A stretch of DNA of 64,000 nt from Linnemannia schmuckeri (lineage: Eukaryota > Mortierellomycota > Mortierellomycetes > Mortierellales > Mortierellaceae), in NCBI GenBank assembly GCA_029449235.1, contig JANATG010000002.1, positions 1,364,001 to 1,428,000 of the forward strand. Reading direction: 5' to 3'. Shown here in pieces: positions 1-11,000 of the stretch (the stretch's first letter is position 1; every line of letters begins with the position of its first letter). Position numbers and translations under genes: made by a program. The notes beneath the pieces were generated by a model, which saw only the letters and a program-made list of their open reading frames with translations, did not search any database and had not been told where the DNA came from.

Positions 1-3000
1 ACTGGAGGAGTTGAGACGGAGGAAGGGGTATTGAGTTAGAAAGGGACCTCAGATGAAGATGATGAAGTGAGTGAGGGTGAGCTGAGGGAGAGTGAAGATG
101 ATGAGGGAATAAGATGATGAGCGGAGGAGAAGGAAGAGAAAGAGAAGGAGAAGACGGTATTTGATTGGTGGCGTGTGTGAGTGTTGTGGGAGAGTAAGAG
201 AGTGGGTGAGGGATGAGTAAGATGGTGAGGAGAAGGGGGAAGGACAGGAAGGAGAGAAGGAGGATGACGAAGAAAAGGGAAAGAGAGGGAGAGCGATGAG
301 TAAAAAGAAAAAGGAAAAAAAGAAGGTCGAAGAGGGTGAAGAAAGGAAGTAGGAGGGAGGAAGAGAGAGGGAATAAAAAAAAGAGAGAGCGAATGGCTGC
401 AGTTATAACATATGGACTGGGAGAGGGGAAGAGGGGAGGAGAGCCAAGGACTGACAGGATTGGTTGCACTCTGCTGTTTGCGGGTGACTTGTCCACTTGT
501 TCGCTATTCGCTTCACTACTACACTACACTAGCACACTAGTAGAGCAACGAATAGACTCAATTGGATCGTGGTATTGAATAGAAGGTGAAGGCAGGGGAC
601 TGGCTGACAAAACAACAGGGGCAGACACATACACACTGGGAGGAAACAAAAAGCACGAATACAACGAAGAGGGTACACAGAGAGACAGAGAGAAAGGGAA
701 ATCGACCCGTACACTGGGAAGAAGTCAACTGAACCCATACACACATACCCTCCTACTCACACAAGATCCTCGTACACACACACACACAAAAGAGACACAC
801 AGACACATACCCTGGAAATGGTATCTTGTCTTGTACAGCAAAGTACCATTGACCCAGGCATATTATTCACATACCCACACTCACAAAGAGGGCAAGTAGC
901 CACACTTAAACAAAGACAAAAAAAGCCACTTCATTTGTCTCTGCAGTCCATTTGAGCCATGTCAGCAGGCTGAAAGAAATAATAATAATAAAAAAAAGGC
1001 AACCACCCTTCTCACCTCACTCGAACAACCTTTTTTTTCTTTGCTTTACTCGTTTGGTAGTCAAAGAGACAGAGCGAGAGAGGGAGGCGAGGCTAGTCGA
1101 ATTGGGTCACTTGGGACAACGACAGGAAAAAAAAAAAAAAAAAAAAAGACCCATGTTTGACCAATCAGAAGGCCGATCGCTTGTGTACAAGGTTTGCCTC
1201 TTTTCTTTTTCCCTCTTTTTTTTCATTTTGGTGCATTGGCGCTCATAAAAGAGAGGTAAAGAAAAAAGCTTGTTGGTTGGTTGCTACAGGTGTGTCCCAG
1301 CGCAGTTGCTTGTTTTTTTCACTCTTGTCCCAGGATAGATAGACTTTTCCGGGTGAATGCCCGTCCCTCTTCTTATGTGTCTGCCTGCCTGCTTTCTTTT
1401 TTCTCCTCCTTTCTTTTCCTTCCTTCTTCAGGATTGAAATTGAGGTAGGCGTGGGCGTAGGCGTGGGAGGAGAGAGAGGGCGATATGAAAAAAAGGAATT
1501 GAAGCCAAGTTACCTTCGTAAGTCGACTTTTTTTTGTTTTAGTGGCGAGTTGAGTGTCTACTTTGTGTCTCCTTGTTTTTCTACTTTTTTTTGTTTGCAG
1601 TGGATGTGTACGTGGACTTATAAGGGGAGAAGGAGAAGGAGTGGCAGGGAAGGCTGGAGTGAAAGGGAGAAGAGAGGAAGTGGCTAGGAGGAGAAAGAGA
1701 AGGAAAAGGAATGTATTATAGAGAAGAGTGGGGAATATGTACTCGTTTAATGAGCGAATTGAATGTGAAGTGGATGAGAAAGGAATGAGAAGTGTGAAAG
1801 TGGAGTGGAGTTGAGTGAGTAAAGAGGGGTGAAGTGAAGTGAAGTGGAGAGAAGAAAAAGAAAAAGAAGAAAGGAAAGAAAGGCGAGTGACAACAAACAA
1901 GACAGAAGAGGCAAGGAACATAGGACACAGGACACAGGACACACGCAAACAAGAAAAAAGCACCGAGAGAAAAGAGCACCTTCAGTCACTGTCATCCAGA
2001 GGTTGATTTTCCTTATCTCGTTTCTCGTTCCTGTTCCTGTGTGTTCCTGTGTGTTCCTGTGTGTGTGTTTGTGTGTGTGTGTGTGCCCTGTCCTGGTCTG
2101 TTCTGCCCTGCCCTGTTCCCTTGTTGTTGTTTACAGTCCATCACCCCTTTTTTCCCTTCGCCGACTTTCATTCTTTTATTTTCTCCGCTCTCTCGCTCTC
2201 TTCTTGTCTTGTGCTCTTTCTGTTTATGGACCTGGAACAGGGCATTCCTTTTCTGTTTTTTTCTGTGTGGACTCAATGGACTGGGACCTCTTACTGCCTT
2301 TGCTTTGCTTTTTTTCGCTTTGCTTTGTATTTGCTCTTTTACTTCGTCGACTTTATTTTTATCAGGCCCTCCTGCTGACTGGACAGGTCTCATCGCCATG
2401 CCTTCAAGTCCTTGTCCTTCTCCTGGCCTTCTTACACATCCATTCTCGGTTGTCTTGGTAGTTCGTACACAGAGAGTTATATGAGTCCTACGGTGGACTG
2501 AGAACATGACAGTGACAAATGACGGACACTTTTTTTTTTTTTTTTTTACTTTACTTTACTTTACTTTACTTTACTTTACTTTACTTTACTTTACTTTACT
2601 TCACCTTCACTCACACGGTCCTGGCTCTCATGTGCTCACACTCTAACTAACTAACTAACTCACACAACAATTCATACAACTCAACTCAACTTGCTGCGAT
2701 CATATGGGGTCGGTGGTACCCATCGCAAAATAAAATAGATAAAAAAACGGCGAATGATGGAGTCCGATGGGTTCGATTGACAACAAGAGACAAATATCAC
2801 AAAGCAGTCGGACCCACCATCAACTATTACCCCTTTTCACTACCACCGACCATCGGACCATGTCTCCTCTTATTTTTTTATTTTTTTTTGTTCATTTCCA
2901 CCTTTATCTGTATTGGTGTACGGTGTGTACTTGTATTGTGTGCATTGGTATCCGTAGTTGTGGTTTCCTGGCTATCTCTATCTCTCTATGTCCCTAGGCC

Positions 3001-3717
3001 CGGAGATGGACAACAGTAGACTAACAGTAAAATGAACCACATTCATACACACGCATACGCACATGCCAATCGCAAAGCTTCTGCATGCCTGTCGGTTCAA
3101 TCTTTCGTCGTTGTCATTTTTCTACCTCAAAAAACCTCCACCTACAGTACTGTACATTTATAACACGGCATCCACCATCCATTCATATCTCATAGGCTCA
3201 TTCACTCGCCGTTCATTCACGCCTATCTGTCAGCCTATGTTAATGCGCTACAGTCCACCCTCTCTCCTTCCTTCCACTACTACATCTCCACACCCCGGAC
3301 TGGCTTCATCTTACTCATTGGTTTTGCAACAACCGCCCCTTAGAGCTGAGATATAAAGGAGAGGTGAAAAGGAGAGAGGAGGACAGAGAAAGGTGCATCT
3401 CATTCTGGGCTAGGAAAGAAAGGGAAATGCCTTCCCCTGATCAACTTGCTTTGCTGGCTGGAGATGGTGTACTTCTTCGTTCTTCTTGGAGCCCTTCCGC
3501 TTCTCTCTCTCTATCTATCTATTTCTCCCTCTCTCTCTGTCCAAACCACACCCTTTCAATTCCTTACTTCTTTTTTTCTTCTCTTTACTCTCTTCTCCCT
3601 ACCGTCTCACCACCTCCACCACCATCTCATTCACCACCTCAACGAAACGATCAGCTCCATTCCATTTCGCTTTATTTTTTTCCCTTTCCTTCGGAGCATA
3701 AATACCCAATTCAAAAA
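1..3717. other. Intergenic region, purine tracts and microsatellites
   Basis: I find no credible coding region here. Positions 1 to about 430 are almost entirely purine on the + strand, and another purine-rich stretch covers about 1620-1900. Between them are CA-rich stretches (about 600-880) and A/T homopolymers (about 1120-1150). Positions 2030-2090 hold GT-rich repeats. Positions 3480-3700 are strongly pyrimidine-rich, as is usual just before a start codon in this window, and probably form the leader of the gene at 3718. Open frames in this stretch are low-complexity and look like chance. Confidence 0.6.
2530..2602. repeat. Poly-T run followed by ACTTT pentanucleotide microsatellite
   Basis: A run of about 18 T is followed by roughly 11 uninterrupted copies of the 5-base unit TTTAC/ACTTT. 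It lies in noncoding DNA. A short CTAA-type repeat follows at about 2642-2660. Confidence 0.9.
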
Positions 3718-5454
3718 ATGAAGTCTTCAAGGTCACGACGAGCATGGCCTAGGCTCAATACATATCTATGCGTGACAACAGCTGCGCTCCACCTCTTCCT
3801 CTTCCTCGCTCTTCTCGCACCATCATCCTTCCCGTCGTCGTCTTTGTCTTCTTCCCATTCCCAGGGATTGGTAGAGGCACAAGGAGTCTCATTCTTCAAG
3901 AAGCAAGCTGTGCCATTACCCGATCCGAACCAAGCTGCTGCAGAAGAGCAAGCCATTACCCAACTCAAAGCTCTCAAGTCTTCCTCCTCCTCTTCCTCCC
4001 AGCAGGAAAACACCGACGATAACGAAAGCAACAGCAACAGGAACGATAACAACAAGAACAGTAACAACAAGGACAGGAAATTGCGCATCTCGAAGGGGAA
4101 GGGGAAAGGGATAGGAAAGGGCATTGATGACCTGTTGAATGTGGTTGTTGCAGGATCCTCTTCCAGATCTCTTCCTGCCGACGATAACACCAACGACGAC
4201 GACAATAACAATAACAATAACAACAATAAGAATAAGAATAACAATGCGAACATAAATACGAACACCAATGATAACAACTGGATCAACAATAACGACCACA
4301 ACACTGCCTCTGATGCACGTCCTGCCTCTTCTATCGATTCTGACTCTGCAGCAGCAGCAGGAGCAGCAGCAGGAGCAGCAGCAGGAGCAGCAGCAGGAGG
4401 AGGACAAGAAAGAGGAATTGTAGATCCTGCAGCAAACCAAAAGGTGCTCTCGCCACCTTCGTCATCCTCATCAATCTCAGGAAAGAAGAAAAAGAAGGTT
4501 ACTTCAGGACACGAAGATGATATCATCCACGAACACGATCATGCAGATAACGATGCCTACGACGATATAATCTGGTACGACGGCCCCCATCGCGACGACG
4601 AGGACGAGCACGGCGACGACCATCACGACGACAACTACCACGACGACGACTACCACGACAACGACTACCACGACAACGACTACCACGACAACGACTACCA
4701 CGACAACGACTATCACGACAACGACCATCACGACGACGACCATCATGACGAAGAGATACACTTTGATGGAGGCCTTCACTACGACGAGGAAGATCATGAA
4801 GCCCATAGTAACGGCAACCAAGGCCGCAGCAAGACGAAACAGAGTAATATCGAGGCAAACAACAACGACAACAACAACAACAACAATCCTTTCACACCTT
4901 CCGAACAACACCAACACGACCATCCCACAGGCGCAAGGAAAGGAGATCCTGCGGTCTTTCATCACTCAGGAGCGGAGGTCTTGGTAGGCTCAATCTCGCC
5001 GGTCGAGTTCTGCCTACGACTCAAGCACGAGTGTGAATCAACCTGTCGCGAGTTCCGGTCGCAGGTGTTGCATGTCTCGACCACCTGTGCCTTTGGAAGT
5101 GTTGCCGAGCTCTTGCTTTGGGGAAAGTGCTGTCAGGTTGGGCAGTTGAACCGGAAGAGGCCTTCGAGTCCAAATGTCCGTATGCGTGGGCAGTCTCGGC
5201 AACAGCAACAGATCAACAACCAGCAGCAACAGAACGACAAACAGGAGCCGATTGCGGTCCAAGATTCCTCATCACCCTCCTCATCCTCATCCTCGTCGTT
5301 GGGAGTGGCTATGTCAGAGGAAGAAGCGACGGCAGCAACGAAGCGACAGGATGAACTTGCACAGGAACACCTTCAATTGCAACAGAAACGGCACACAGCA
5401 CAGCTCGAGCACGAAAAGCAACTCTTCCTCCAACAACAACTTCAGAACAAATAG
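3718..5454 (+). CDS. Secreted His/Asp-repeat protein of unknown function
   Basis: Single-exon gene of 578 residues. I chose the ATG at 3718 because it opens a basic n-region (KSSRSRRAWPR) followed by a hydrophobic segment at about residues 19-36, giving a signal peptide or signal anchor. Upstream in-frame ATGs at 3364 and 3427 only add low-complexity pyrimidine-encoded sequence. The chain is mostly disordered: Asn/Asp-rich blocks, an alanine-glycine block (about residues 212-226), and a His/Asp/Tyr tandem repeat (unit YHDND, about residues 297-344). A compact Cys-containing segment at about residues 425-475 (EFCLRLKHECESTCREF, then TTCAF and GKCCQVGQL) holds six cysteines and may be the only folded domain. 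The C-terminus is Gln-rich. I recognise no family. The His/Asp block could bind divalent metal, which is inference from composition. Confidence 0.7.
   Translation: MKSSRSRRAWPRLNTYLCVTTAALHLFLFLALLAPSSFPSSSLSSSHSQGLVEAQGVSFFKKQAVPLPDPNQAAAEEQAITQLKALKSSSSSSSQQENTDDNESNSNRNDNNKNSNNKDRKLRISKGKGKGIGKGIDDLLNVVVAGSSSRSLPADDNTNDDDNNNNNNNNKNKNNNANINTNTNDNNWINNNDHNTASDARPASSIDSDSAAAAGAAAGAAAGAAAGGGQERGIVDPAANQKVLSPPSSSSSISGKKKKKVTSGHEDDIIHEHDHADNDAYDDIIWYDGPHRDDEDEHGDDHHDDNYHDDDYHDNDYHDNDYHDNDYHDNDYHDNDHHDDDHHDEEIHFDGGLHYDEEDHEAHSNGNQGRSKTKQSNIEANNNDNNNNNNPFTPSEQHQHDHPTGARKGDPAVFHHSGAEVLVGSISPVEFCLRLKHECESTCREFRSQVLHVSTTCAFGSVAELLLWGKCCQVGQLNRKRPSSPNVRMRGQSRQQQQINNQQQQNDKQEPIAVQDSSSPSSSSSSSLGVAMSEEEATAATKRQDELAQEHLQLQQKRHTAQLEHEKQLFLQQQLQNK
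4606..4750 (+). repeat. In-frame 15-bp tandem repeat encoding YHDND units
   Basis: The unit TAC CAC GAC AAC GAC recurs about five times nearly perfectly, flanked by variant units (YHDDD, HHDDD). It lies inside the secreted protein at 3718-5454. The long valine-rich frame on the opposite strand is a shadow of this repeat. Confidence 0.9.
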
Positions 5455-6212
5455 CCAACTTCGGTTCTTTTTTTTTCGTTTTTTTCTTTCGTAATCTCTC
5501 TTCGTCCCTTTGCTTTCCTCTTCCTCTTCCCTCTTCTCTCATTCCTACGACTTTTGTTTCTGCTCCCCACTACATATGTAGATCTGTTTTCTATCTTAGA
5601 ACTATGCTCAACAATACACCCCTGTCTATTCCAGCCTAAGAAGTGGCCCAACTTTTTTTCTTTTTTATGCACGTTGTCCTTTTTGTGCAAAGGGATTGGG
5701 CTACACCCACATACACTCCATTGCACAATTGCTCTTTGTTATTTGTTATTGTCGTTGATGTCAACGAAGAAGAGATCTCTTCTTGCATGCTTGGTATTCT
5801 TTGCGGGAAAACATCCAGCGCTTACCATAGAGGGGGCAGGAAAAAAGGTTAACAAAAAACATACAGAGGCAAAGAAGCAAAGAAACGCCCAGTTAAACAA
5901 CCGAAGCACGGATATGACGATTATTATTATTTCTTGCATAACTCCTCGGCATGCAAGCAAAACTAGGCTATTATTATTACTAGATAAAGGGGTGGTGTAA
6001 GGCTAAGTCGTTGTAGCTGTGGATAGATGGTGTAGAAGGGCTAGAGAGGAAAGGTAATCAAGCAAACAGGCAAGCAGGGGGGGGAGGTTTGCTGATAGAA
6101 AAGGTATGTTGATACAAAAGGAAAGAAGGAAAAAAATAAGGAAGAAAAGGAGAGTGGAAGAAAAGGATCCATCATGGCCGTGTTGGTGGTGGTTTTTTCT
6201 TCGTCCCTTTTT
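5455..6212. other. Intergenic region between two convergent genes
   Basis: These 758 bases lie between the stop of the + strand secreted protein and the stop of the - strand surface protein. The first 100 bases are pyrimidine-rich 3' sequence. Short frames in both directions have no recognisable content. I see no RNA gene. Confidence 0.6.
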
Positions 6213-7766
6213 TTACTGACGAGTACCCTCAGCTGAGAAGAGTTCCGCGGCACGCGCACGACGACGAGCACCTTCAGGACTATCCTGCGAAGCTCTCGCA
6301 AAGTCCAACTGCTCGCCCTGTTGATCATAATCGACATGGGTATTGCTGTTGCTATTGAAGCCATACCCACTGGACCCATTGTCAGATCCACGGATTACCA
6401 TGTTGTTCATGCCGCCGCCGGCGACGCCCGAGATGGATCCTCGGTCAGACCCACTACGTCTTGGCTCACGTTCAAAACTAGGTCGGCTAAACTCGTCACG
6501 ATAAGATTGCATCGTTGCACGAGGAGGCGTCATCGACCGTCTGGGCGAATATTCGTTCGAGTAAGGCGCGGGTGGCTCCAATTCTTCGCCATCACCAAAC
6601 TCAGTCTTGTCATTGAATTGCGAAGAAGGCTGCTGGTGTTGATGGTTGCCGAAAGGATGCTGCTGTTCGGTCGCGATCAGTCCCGATGTCAGTTCCTGGG
6701 GTTGCGTAACATATGATGTTGCAGGAGTGCCCCAAGCCTTGGGTTTGTTGCGAAGACTCTGAGGAAATGTGTCCGAAGAACGGGGCGAGGCGGCGTAGGC
6801 CTCGCGCGTTGGCGAGGCCGGGTGTGGTGGAGGGGGTACGTATCCGCCATTGCCCGGGTTGGTGTTCAGATTCTGCATGATCATGGTCTCATGAGGACGA
6901 ATGTTGTTGGTCGTATCGTAGTAACCGTTGACATTGCCATTGACGTTGCCGTTGGTGTAATCGCTCGAATAGTAATTATCCTGAGCATGTTGAGCAGCGT
7001 ACGAGTTGTTGTTCTGGTAGTGATCATGTTGATCGTTGTAATAGTCGTTATGCTGGTACGGTGAGGGATAATCCTGCTGCTGCTCCTGCGGATAGGCGTG
7101 ATCGTTGTTGTTGATGCGGTCGGCTGTATCGGCTGTTGCGGCTGCATGGTTGTAATGGCCAGATCCATTGGGCGAACCACCTGTCGGCTCAAAAACGGCG
7201 GACTTTTCCTGCTTTTTATTGCGTCTCCTGGCAAACAGGAAGGCGCCAACTAAGCCTGCAGCAACAAGGACGCCCACCACAATTCCTACAATCGCCCCTG
7301 TGCTCAACCCTCCACCCGACGAGCCATCGCCGTTGTTGTTGCCACTGCCGCCGTTGTTGATACCGTTAGTCGAGTTGACGACAGGGTCCAATGTGACGTC
7401 GAAGCCATAGCTCACACAGCTCGTTTCCCAGTCCTGCTGATTCTGGATCTCGGGGGAGGACTCTCCCTGGGATGCGATGCAGGACAGACATGAAGAGAAT
7501 TCATTGTAAAAGACATGGTTGCATTGGCAACCCCCGAGGGATTGTGTTGGGGTAAAAATGAGCGACTGCTGGAGGGTCTCGTTGGTGGCCCCTCCTCCGC
7601 AAGGATCAAGGATTGAAAAGACTTTACTGCAGCCGTTGTTGATGCAGGTCGCGATGATGGCGGAGGGGGCAGCATCGATAATAATGACGACACTGAAAAA
7701 ATGTTCCAAGGTCGAAGCCAAGAGGGCACAGACTGCTAGTAGTTTTGTTCTTGTAGGTATGAGCAT
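6213..7766 (-). CDS. Single-pass Cys-rich surface protein with disordered cytoplasmic tail
   Basis: Single exon, 517 residues. The N-terminus is a signal peptide (MLIPTRTKLLAVCALLAST, hydrophobic to about residue 31). An extracellular module at about residues 40-120 has cysteines spaced C-x4-C-x9-C-x23-CxC-x10-CxxC-x20-C. A Gly/Asn/Ser stalk (about 130-153) leads to one transmembrane helix (TGAIVGIVVGVLVAAGLVG, about 157-178) and an RRRNKKQ stop-transfer signal. The remaining 330 residues are a disordered tail rich in Tyr, Asn, Gln and Pro. This layout resembles fungal wall-sensing or adhesin-type type I proteins, but I recognise no named family. The Cys spacing closely matches the GPI-anchored protein at 54665-55459. 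Its leader on the coding strand is pyrimidine-rich (7797-8130). Confidence 0.8.
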   Translation of the reverse strand: MLIPTRTKLLAVCALLASTLEHFFSVVIIIDAAPSAIIATCINNGCSKVFSILDPCGGGATNETLQQSLIFTPTQSLGGCQCNHVFYNEFSSCLSCIASQGESSPEIQNQQDWETSCVSYGFDVTLDPVVNSTNGINNGGSGNNNGDGSSGGGLSTGAIVGIVVGVLVAAGLVGAFLFARRRNKKQEKSAVFEPTGGSPNGSGHYNHAAATADTADRINNNDHAYPQEQQQDYPSPYQHNDYYNDQHDHYQNNNSYAAQHAQDNYYSSDYTNGNVNGNVNGYYDTTNNIRPHETMIMQNLNTNPGNGGYVPPPPHPASPTREAYAASPRSSDTFPQSLRNKPKAWGTPATSYVTQPQELTSGLIATEQQHPFGNHQHQQPSSQFNDKTEFGDGEELEPPAPYSNEYSPRRSMTPPRATMQSYRDEFSRPSFEREPRRSGSDRGSISGVAGGGMNNMVIRGSDNGSSGYGFNSNSNTHVDYDQQGEQLDFARASQDSPEGARRRARAAELFSAEGTRQ

Positions 7767-9448
7767 TTCTGTTGTTTTTCCTGTTTGCGCTCTTTTTTAG
7801 CCAGGAGGTTGGGTGTCAAAAGGGCGGGTGGGTGGTACACTTTGCGTTGTGAAGTTGGAGGGTAGGATAGGAATGTCGAAGAACTTGACTGGTAGGAGTA
7901 TGAGGTAAGAGTATGGATGTAAGGCGAGGGAAGGTAGGAAGTGTGAAGGAAAAAGAATATGGTCGTAGAAAAAGAGTTGCGAAGGGGAAAATGGAGGGAG
8001 GAGGTGGAGAAGAGAAGTGAGGTGCAGGAGGTGTGAAGTGAAGGGGAAGAGAAAAAAAGAGAAGAAAAAAAAACAGGAAAGGAAAAAAAAAATGCGACGA
8101 GAAGGGCGAGACCTTTCTGGACTCAGGAACAAAGGAAAAATCGACTTCCGTCAGATAGAGAAGAGAGACAGACATGAGAAAAAACTATGAGGCATGGGTT
8201 GGTCACACAACAACATCGTCATAATCTACAGCAAGTGTAATAAATAGTCGACAATCCACGTCAAACAAAGAATCTTTTGTATATTTCAACAGACAAGCAT
8301 AAACACATCAAGGTCAATAACGACAACCCTACATACCATCGGCAATTGCAGCTGCTTATCATGCTGGCTCCTCTTTTCGCCTCTTTTCATGCGATTTCTG
8401 TTTGCTTGTCATTCGCCTGCCTTTTCTTGTACATTTCACTTCAGGAGCAATTGACCACAAGGATCGACAGCTAGGTATGTGTATGTGAAAAGCACACTGA
8501 CAAGGATTATTTCTTTTTGTTCCCATCCAGTCTCAGTTATTGTGCTTTTTTCAACATCGTTCGCCTTTCCTTGTCAACGCCACATTACCGCCCTTTGATC
8601 GTTCAGAAGTGCCTCCTCACTTGACAAAAATGAAGCAGTTCGTTTTGAAAAATGTATATGTATCAGTCTAAAGGCTAACAATGAAGATATAGAAAATCGG
8701 TCACATGACTGCTCTCTCAACCCTCCCTTGGACCTGCTATTAATGATTTGTCGGCGTGAGTGACTTTGAATCCTTCTTTCGTACTTCTAAATGTAATTGG
8801 AGACACCCACACACAGTACCATATACGCAAGGGAGGGCAAATAGGATGCCCCATCGTATATGGCCGTATTCATCCATTGCTGCATCCATATCGATGGATA
8901 CCATCGGTCACTCGCCGACACCACCATCACCACCCATCGAACAGGAGGAATCGATCCGAAAACCCAACTCACACCCATCGATATCGGAAACCCGACTTTT
9001 TCGCAGTTTTCTTGTTTTCTGCATAAGATGGCACTTACATCTATGCATGAACTCTGCCAGACAACCTCAGAAAAATACCTTGCAACCAAAAACAGCTCAA
9101 GAGACGAATGAGCAAAAGCGCAACTCAGCAACGTACATCCCTATGAAACTAAAAGAGTCAAAAAAGTGACAGCACACTTACATCAAAACGACAAGGCGCA
9201 AGCCATCACTTTGATCTCGACCACAGCGACCACACCGACCTCTTAGCAATAGTTTCTATATTCACTTACTATTAACTACAGCAGGACCAGGCAAACTGAA
9301 GGCAGGAGTATTCAGGAGGACCGCTGTTAACCGTCTTGTGGCGGACAGACCCTTTGCTAGCAGTTTTAACAAAACCGAGATATGATTCTGACTCTAACCT
9401 CTTCCCGCCTCTATGTTATTACAATCGTTGCTCAATTAGATATCAGAA
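7767..9448. other. Intergenic region between divergent genes
   Basis: These 1.7 kb separate the - strand surface protein from the + strand eL6 gene. The part next to the surface protein (7797-8130) is purine-rich on the + strand, i.e. a pyrimidine-rich leader for that gene. The frame at 8756-9169 lacks recognisable content and I do not call it. No RNA gene is evident. Confidence 0.55.
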
Positions 9449-10941
9449 ATGGTTCACAAGGTATGCTGCAGGAACAGCGTTTTCGTCTTAGAGTGTCTCC
9501 ACAGAAGCGGGAAGGAGGCACATAAGCAGTCGACAGGAAGGAGCAGTATTGCTCTATGATAGCAGGACACCACCACAGTTTTACAACACCAGCGACACAG
9601 CGACAGCTTTTGTCCGGACGCAAAAGTTCTGCTAGAGTCACTTTTACAGCATCACCCGGCTTTGCTTCTGCCACGCAGAGTATTTCCCACCAGGCGTTCT
9701 CCTGGTTAATAGCTGCCGCCACCAAAAACATCAGGAACCTACAACCAGGAATAAACCTCGATAGAGAGCAGAGGGAGTGATGACCAACCGTGTGCAGGAG
9801 AAGTGCATCAAAAAAAGGCGATTAGCGTGCCTTTGCGAGAAGCCCATTTCAACAAGTCATCAGGGAACACAAAGGCGCTGCCGGTTGCAACAAAGGGCAA
9901 GCGCGTACAGGAGCCACAGCATTAAGCCATATCTCGCAGCTAAACAGGAAAATACATAAGAGAATATTCGACAGATCATGCAACAGGGGATCCTCAACAC
10001 CCGCCGCCACCACATAACAACCCACGTACAGCCCTCAAAAGACGACACACGGGATCCCAACGCCAGCAGTGATCATGCCAAAGATATTAACTGGAAAACT
10101 CTCGACGTATCGCTCTTAATTAGCCCCGTAACTCTCTCCTCACCGTCGGAGTCAACAAGTACAGCCGCTCGCAGGTCGTCGCCAAGCGTGTCTTGTACAA
10201 GCGCAAGCCCGCTGGTGCCGTTGCCGTCTGCCCCCCTGCCGCCAACAAGACCGTTGAGGTCAAGGGCGCCAAGAACGGTGGTTCCCGCGTCATTGCCGCT
10301 GCCAAGGCCCCCCGCTTCTATGCCGCTGAGGATGTCGCTCTCCCCAAGAAGAACCGCAAGCACGCCGGTGTTGCCAAGCTCCGCAACACCATCGTTCCCG
10401 GTACCGTCCTCATCCTCTTGGCCGGTCGCTACCGCGGCAAGCGTGTCGTCTTCTTGAAGCAGCTCGAGTCTGGCCTTTTGCTCGTCTCTGGCCCCTTCAA
10501 GGTCAACGGCGTCCCCCTCAAGCGCGTCAACCAGGCCTACGTCATTGCCACCTCCACTAAGGTTGAGCTTGATGCCTCCAAGGTACGAACGCAGAGACTC
10601 CATGGCGACTTGTTATGTTACATCAGGGATCACCTTATGGACTCAACTGGAATACTAATCAGGATTCAAAATGCTTTGTGGGAACATATTAATAGATCGA
10701 TGCTCAGTTGAACGATGCCTACTTCGCCCGCCCCAAGGCTGCCAAGAAGGCTGCCACTGAGGAGGCTTTCTTCGAGGGTGAGAAGAAGAAGGAGCCCCTT
10801 GCCGAGAACAAGGTCGCTCTCCAGAAGGCCACCGACAAGGTCATCCTCGAGGCTGTCAACAAGGTCGAGCACCTCCGCCAGTACTTGTCTGCCAAGTTCT
10901 CTCTCTCCAAGGGCCAGGCTCCCCACGCTCTCCAGTTCTAA
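9449..10941 (+). CDS. RPL6: 60S ribosomal protein eL6 (RPL6)
   Basis: Structural protein of the large cytosolic ribosomal subunit, 234 residues. Exons: 9449-9460, 10124-10582, 10708-10941. Family landmarks are very clear: the N-terminal block KYSRSQVVAKRVLYKRK, then VPGTVLILLAGRYRGKRVVF, GPFKVNGVPLKRVNQAYVIA, and the ending LSPKHAPHALQF-like tail (SLSKGQAPHALQF). Exon 1 is only ATG-Val-His-Lys followed by a GTATGC donor. Joining it to 10124 gives MVHKPRNSLLTVGVNKYSRS, which keeps the frame and fits the N-terminal RN-x-L-x-x-G pattern of animal eL6. A TTAAC branch-like site lies at about 10086-10090 before the TAG acceptor. That first exon is inferred and less certain than exons 2 and 3. Codon use is strongly C-biased, as expected of a highly expressed gene. 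An AATAAA signal lies at 10995. Confidence 0.93.
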
Positions 10942-10994
10942 ACAGGGTTGAATTCGACTGACAAAAATAACCAAAAAAATTCCACTTGCTTGTG

Positions 10995-11000
10995 AATAAA
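10995..11000 (+). promoter_or_regulatory. Polyadenylation signal AATAAA of the eL6 gene
   Basis: Perfect AATAAA located 54 bases after the stop codon of RPL6. Confidence 0.55.

Noticed and set aside
1373..2507. Overlapping frames on both strands of 150-205 codons
   Set aside because: All are Ser/Phe/Leu or Lys/Arg/Glu low-complexity translations of purine/pyrimidine tracts.
4504..4965. Long - strand frame with more than 30 consecutive valines
   Set aside because: It is the complement of the His/Asp/Asn repeat of the + strand protein; no start context or conserved content.
8756..9169. 137-codon + strand frame upstream of eL6
   Set aside because: Non-ATG start, no domain, composition like surrounding intergenic DNA.
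9432..9731. 99-codon - strand frame in the eL6 first intron
   Set aside because: No recognisable domain; overlaps the inferred eL6 first exon and intron.
9777..9783. C-box-like GTGATGA in the eL6 intron as evidence for a C/D snoRNA
   Set aside because: No CTGA D box within about 150 bases downstream and no terminal stem, so a snoRNA is not supported.
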